A stretch of DNA of 33,334 nucleotides from Butyriboletus loyo (Eukaryota; Basidiomycota; Agaricomycetes; Boletales; Boletaceae). This document shows, in pieces, positions 30,735 through 33,334 of this stretch. The notes under the pieces are model-generated. The model was not told the DNA's origin, made no database searches, and worked only from the letters and a program-made list of their open reading frames with translations. The position numbers were made by a program, and so were the translations under genes. Each line of letters opens with the position of its first letter. The first letter of the stretch is position 1. The stretch lies in NCBI GenBank assembly GCA_038093515.1, contig JBBPSI010000257.1, positions 1-33,334 of the forward strand, written 5' to 3'.

Positions 30735-31159
30735 TGTTACGGTAGTGGTATACTTTTTCCTTCCACTACCACTTGGACTATTACATTCACCTAGCCTTTT
30801 GCTAGTTCCACTTGAACGGTAACAACCGTTCCAGCTTAGTCATCTTTTCTTGCGCATGGACGCGCTTTCCTTCATACTCCAGAACTCTCTGGAATATTCC
30901 TTCCTCATTTGTAACTTCCTTCTCGCATCTCGATTAGGAACATGGTCTGTGCGCAGACCCCAGTAGTATAAAGACCCGGTCTTTACACCTTGTACATTAT
31001 CTAGTTCTACACAGCAATCTGCTAGCAATTAGTTCACTTCCAGACTCTTAGTGTGCGCACTAAGACATAGTCTGAGACTCACCCAGAATCGTCTCTCGAG
31101 TCTTGAGGCCACTCCAGAGTGCCTCCTCGCTGTTCTGATTGTTAGCGCCCAGCGTAACA
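30735..31159 (+). repeat. C2 3' LTR
   Basis: 425 bp, TGTTACGG to GCGTAACA, with GGTCTGTGCGC, TATAAAG and ATCTAGTTCT in the usual order. Its U5 half nearly matches the C2 5' LTR, while its U3 half resembles other C LTRs more closely (ACTTGAACGGTAACAACC). Confidence 0.9.
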
Positions 31160-31304
31160 GGTTTGGTCTGATGCGTGTGTGGTGAGGTCCATTCCATGAA
31201 GGTACTGATTTGAAGGGGCATGTCAGGGCTGAGTGTGTAGATCCATGGCATGTAGCGCATGTCATCATCTGTATCTTTCGTATGGGTGCGTTTTGGGGGA
31301 GTCC
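31160..31304 (-). pseudogene. Gene Y, 3' segment with CCHC zinc knuckle
   Basis: Minus-strand continuation of the frame at 32954-33301 once D-e and one agtcc copy are removed. It encodes CATCHGSTHSALTC (31259-31218), a perfect C-X2-C-X4-H-X4-C knuckle, followed by PFKSVPSWNGP. It is cut at 31160 by the C2 3' LTR. No known gene recognised; a Gag-like or other nucleic-acid-binding protein is possible. Confidence 0.55.
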
Positions 31305-31693
31305 TGTTACGCTAGAGTGCGAAACAACTAGCAGCAAGCACTTGAATAGGGGCTCGAGCCTAATCGGGAAGGTGGCCGACTCGCATAGATGACGCTATTG
31401 GGCTTCTGCTGAGCAAGTGTCTTTGAGATGTTGAGTGGTAGCGACCAGTCGAGATCGAGTAGAGACTTATTGGCTCAATCGGCAGATGGGGTATAAGCTA
31501 GATTGCTAGGCACTTGGTAGATGCATAGAATTATCTAGAGAAGCCATACAATGCTAAGTACGCTGGTATATATACTAATAGATACGGTGCACAGACCGAG
31601 CTGTGTGTGGCAGCAAGGGTGAAGGGTTATGAGTCGCGTCGAGTCATAACCATGAAGAGAGAAGCAGCAAAGTGCCGGTAACGAGGGAGCGAA
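31305..31693 (-). mobile_element. Solo LTR D-e, left segment
   Basis: D LTR in antisense orientation, flanked by agtcc duplications (31300-31304, 32949-32953) and split by D-f (duplication gcgaa, 31689-31693 and 32514-32518). It is the more diverged member of the pair, as expected for the older layer. It continues at 32519. Confidence 0.9.
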
Positions 31694-32513
31694 TGTTACG
31701 CTGATAGCGCACAATAACTAGCAGCGAGCACTTGACTAGGGGCTCGAGCCTAATAAGGAAGGTGCCGACTCGCGTGAACGACGCTATCGGGTGTCTTGCA
31801 AAGCAAGTGTCGGCGAGATCTTGTGTGGTGGCGACCAGACGAGATCGAGCAGGCTCTTATCGGCTTTATCGGCAAGAGATGGGTATATTGCTAGATTACT
31901 ATGCACTTGATGAATGCGTAGAATTAGCTAAAGAACTCGTACTACTCTAAGTACGATCTTATATACTATGGGGTATCGTGCACAGACCGAGCTGTGCGTG
32001 GCAGCGAGGGTAAAGGGCTATGAGTCCGTCCGAGTCATAGCGTCGAAAGAAGAAGCGGCAAAGTGCCGGTAACGAGGGAGCGAAGCTCCGGGCAAGGTGG
32101 CGACATCGTCAGCGAATGAGAAGTGCTGAATGAGAAGTGACGATGTCCATGAGGCGAGCCCCACAGGGCGAAGGGTGCGCGAACGGCGGAGCCCTTGGAT
32201 ACGGGTCTCGACGCGAAGGTACTGACGCGTCGTAATCTAATCACGTGCTAGTCACGTGATGTAACAAATGTCATTGGTCAAGAAAAGAGGGACGCGACAG
32301 CTCAGCTGAAGGTCCGGCCCGACGGGGCGAGAAGACAGGGGCTATCTCGTGCAAGGGCACAGAGACTCGCAGGAGCAACCGGGGAAGTGGATAACGTCCA
32401 CTAGGCGACTAGGGAGCGGGCGATGGGCGGCATCGCGAGACGGCGGGGGCGGCGGGGACGCATGAGCGTGGGAAAACGAGTGGCGGGGTACTCTTAGGGG
32501 TAAAACTGTAACA
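31694..32513 (-). mobile_element. Solo LTR D-f
   Basis: 820 bp, TGTTACGCTGATAGCGC to AAACTGTAACA, inserted in D-e with perfect gcgaa duplications. Sense strand is minus. No internal element sequence is present. Confidence 0.92.
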
Positions 32514-32518
32514 GCGAA

Positions 32519-32948
32519 GCTCTGAGGAAGATGGCAATATCGTCAGCGAATGAGAAGAGCTGAAGGTGAAGTGACGATGTCCACGAGGTGAGCCCCACAG
32601 GGCAAAGGGGGCACGAACAGCGGAGCCCTTGGATATGGGTCTCGACGCGAAGGTACAGACATGTCGTAATCTAGTCACGTGCTAGTCATGTGATGAACCA
32701 AATGTCATTGGATAAAGAAAGAGAGGACGTGACAGCTCAGCTGTGGGTCCGGCCCGACGGGGTGACAAGACAGGGGCTATCTCAGTGTAGTGACACTGAG
32801 ACTTGCGGAACGACTGGGGAAGTGGATAACGTCCACTAGGCAACTAGGGAGCAGCCAATGGGCGGCATTGTAAGACGGCGGGGGCGGTGGGTACACGTGA
32901 GCATGGGAAAACGAGTGGCAGGGTACGCTTAGGGGTAAAACTGTAACA
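32519..32948 (-). mobile_element. Solo LTR D-e, right segment
   Basis: Completes D-e from GCGAAGCTCTGAGGAAG to AAACTGTAACA (32948), followed by agtcc. It contains the CTCAGTG...CACTGAG and GTGGA...TCCAC hairpins typical of D. Confidence 0.9.
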
Positions 32949-32953
32949 AGTCC

Positions 32954-33301
32954 TATATGTGGCAGGGATTGGATAAGTTCACATATCTGAATCCATGCGT
33001 TGGGGGATGGTAGTGGGTTTACTGCAGTGATACTGATGATGTTTGGGGGAGAAGGGGTGTCTGGATCAAAGCATAGGTTTGTGGCCACTATTGAGTTGCA
33101 TAACTTCTCGATTGCGTTGTTTATGCATGGGGGTGGTGTGGCTGGGGCTAGTTGGTGCTGTAGCTTCTTTAGCACAGGGGGTTGGAACCAGTTGCGGCAG
33201 ACGGTGGTTAGGATTTGGTGGGGAGTTATATCATGGTTTGTAGAGAATGTGATGAGATGCATCCTCTGGTAGCGGGGGGGAATTCCAAGATGTGAAAGGC
33301 C
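32954..33301 (-). pseudogene. Gene Y, 5' segment (unknown protein)
   Basis: Minus-strand frame opening after TAA at 33304-33302 and running 116 codons to the D-e insertion. The translation looks like a genuine protein (RMHLITFSTNHDITPHQIL, then NAWIQICELIQSLPHIG) and joins in frame to 31304. The first ATG is at 33262, but good coding character begins earlier (GLSHLGIPPRYQ), so the true start may lie upstream, across a splice site or beyond the stop. No known family recognised. Confidence 0.5.
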
Positions 33302-33334
33302 TTAAATGACCAGATGCATTGTTTGAGTAGGCAT

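Larger units (their letters stand above)
17027..31159 (+). mobile_element. Element C2, C-family chromovirus split by C3 (inactive, probably recombinant)
   Basis: Plus-strand element with a 423-bp 5' LTR, primer site, gag, pol, ORF3, polypurine tract and a 425-bp 3' LTR. C3 sits between ORF3 and the polypurine tract. Unlike every other insertion here, the outer five bases do not match (cttac at 17022-17026; ggttt at 31160-31164), and the two LTRs differ at dozens of positions. Without C3 it would be about 7.1 kb. Confidence 0.9.

Noticed and set aside
1..33334. CRISPR arrays, tRNA or rRNA genes, bacterial operons
   Set aside because: No regularly spaced short repeats, no tRNA cloverleaf or rRNA core sequence recognised, and no ribosome-binding-site layout. 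All repeats seen are LTR-based.

Overview
This window looks like part of a retrotransposon graveyard in a filamentous fungus, most likely a basidiomycete of the Agaricomycetes type. The organism call is an inference. It rests on the Ty3/gypsy chromovirus lineage (integrase followed by a chromodomain), 5-bp target-site duplications, eukaryotic TATA promoters and the absence of any bacterial signal. Almost every base belongs to long terminal repeat (LTR) elements inserted inside one another. I see no intact host gene, tRNA, rRNA or CRISPR array. Three element families are named here B, C and D.

Layout. Bases 1-206 are a C-type LTR fragment (minus strand) that cut off element B. B runs on the minus strand from 207 to 4592: a broken pol, gag, leader and a complete 863-bp 5' LTR. 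Bases 4593-5057 are the sequence flanking B; before later insertions this joined directly to 15379 onward. From 5058 to 15373 there is a four-layer nest. Solo LTR D-a contains solo LTR D-b. D-b contains the full-length element C1 (5344-13255) and solo LTR D-c. C1 contains solo LTR D-d inside its integrase. Each insertion has a perfect 5-bp target duplication (ccacc, cccat, cttgg, gatac, ccagg). Bases 15400-17026 hold a decayed unknown gene (X). Element C2 spans 17027-31159 and is itself split by element C3 (23661-30706, minus strand, duplication cagtg). The right end (31160-33334) holds a second unknown reading frame (Y, minus strand), split by solo LTR D-e (agtcc), which is split in turn by solo LTR D-f (gcgaa).

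The C element. It encodes three proteins: Gag (331 aa in C3); a 1186-aa Pol with protease, reverse transcriptase, RNase H, HHCC zinc finger, DDE integrase, GPF module and chromodomain; and a third protein of 413 aa (ORF3) after pol, with three zinc knuckles and an acidic tail. C3 keeps all three frames open, but its 5' LTR and primer site are scrambled. C1 and C2 are decayed by stop codons, mostly CGA to TGA. C LTRs carry a 10-base transcript-start sequence complementary to the primer site, which predicts Tf1-like self-priming. B instead has a tRNA-type primer site and a textbook -1 frameshift site.

Most notable signals: a promoter layout shared to the base by all three LTR families (GGTCTGTGCRC exactly 23 nt before TATA, then CTAG about 34 nt after it); the extra zinc-knuckle ORF3; a Gag knuckle whose third and fourth ligands are swapped; and C2, whose LTRs, flanks and missing target duplication suggest it is a recombinant.
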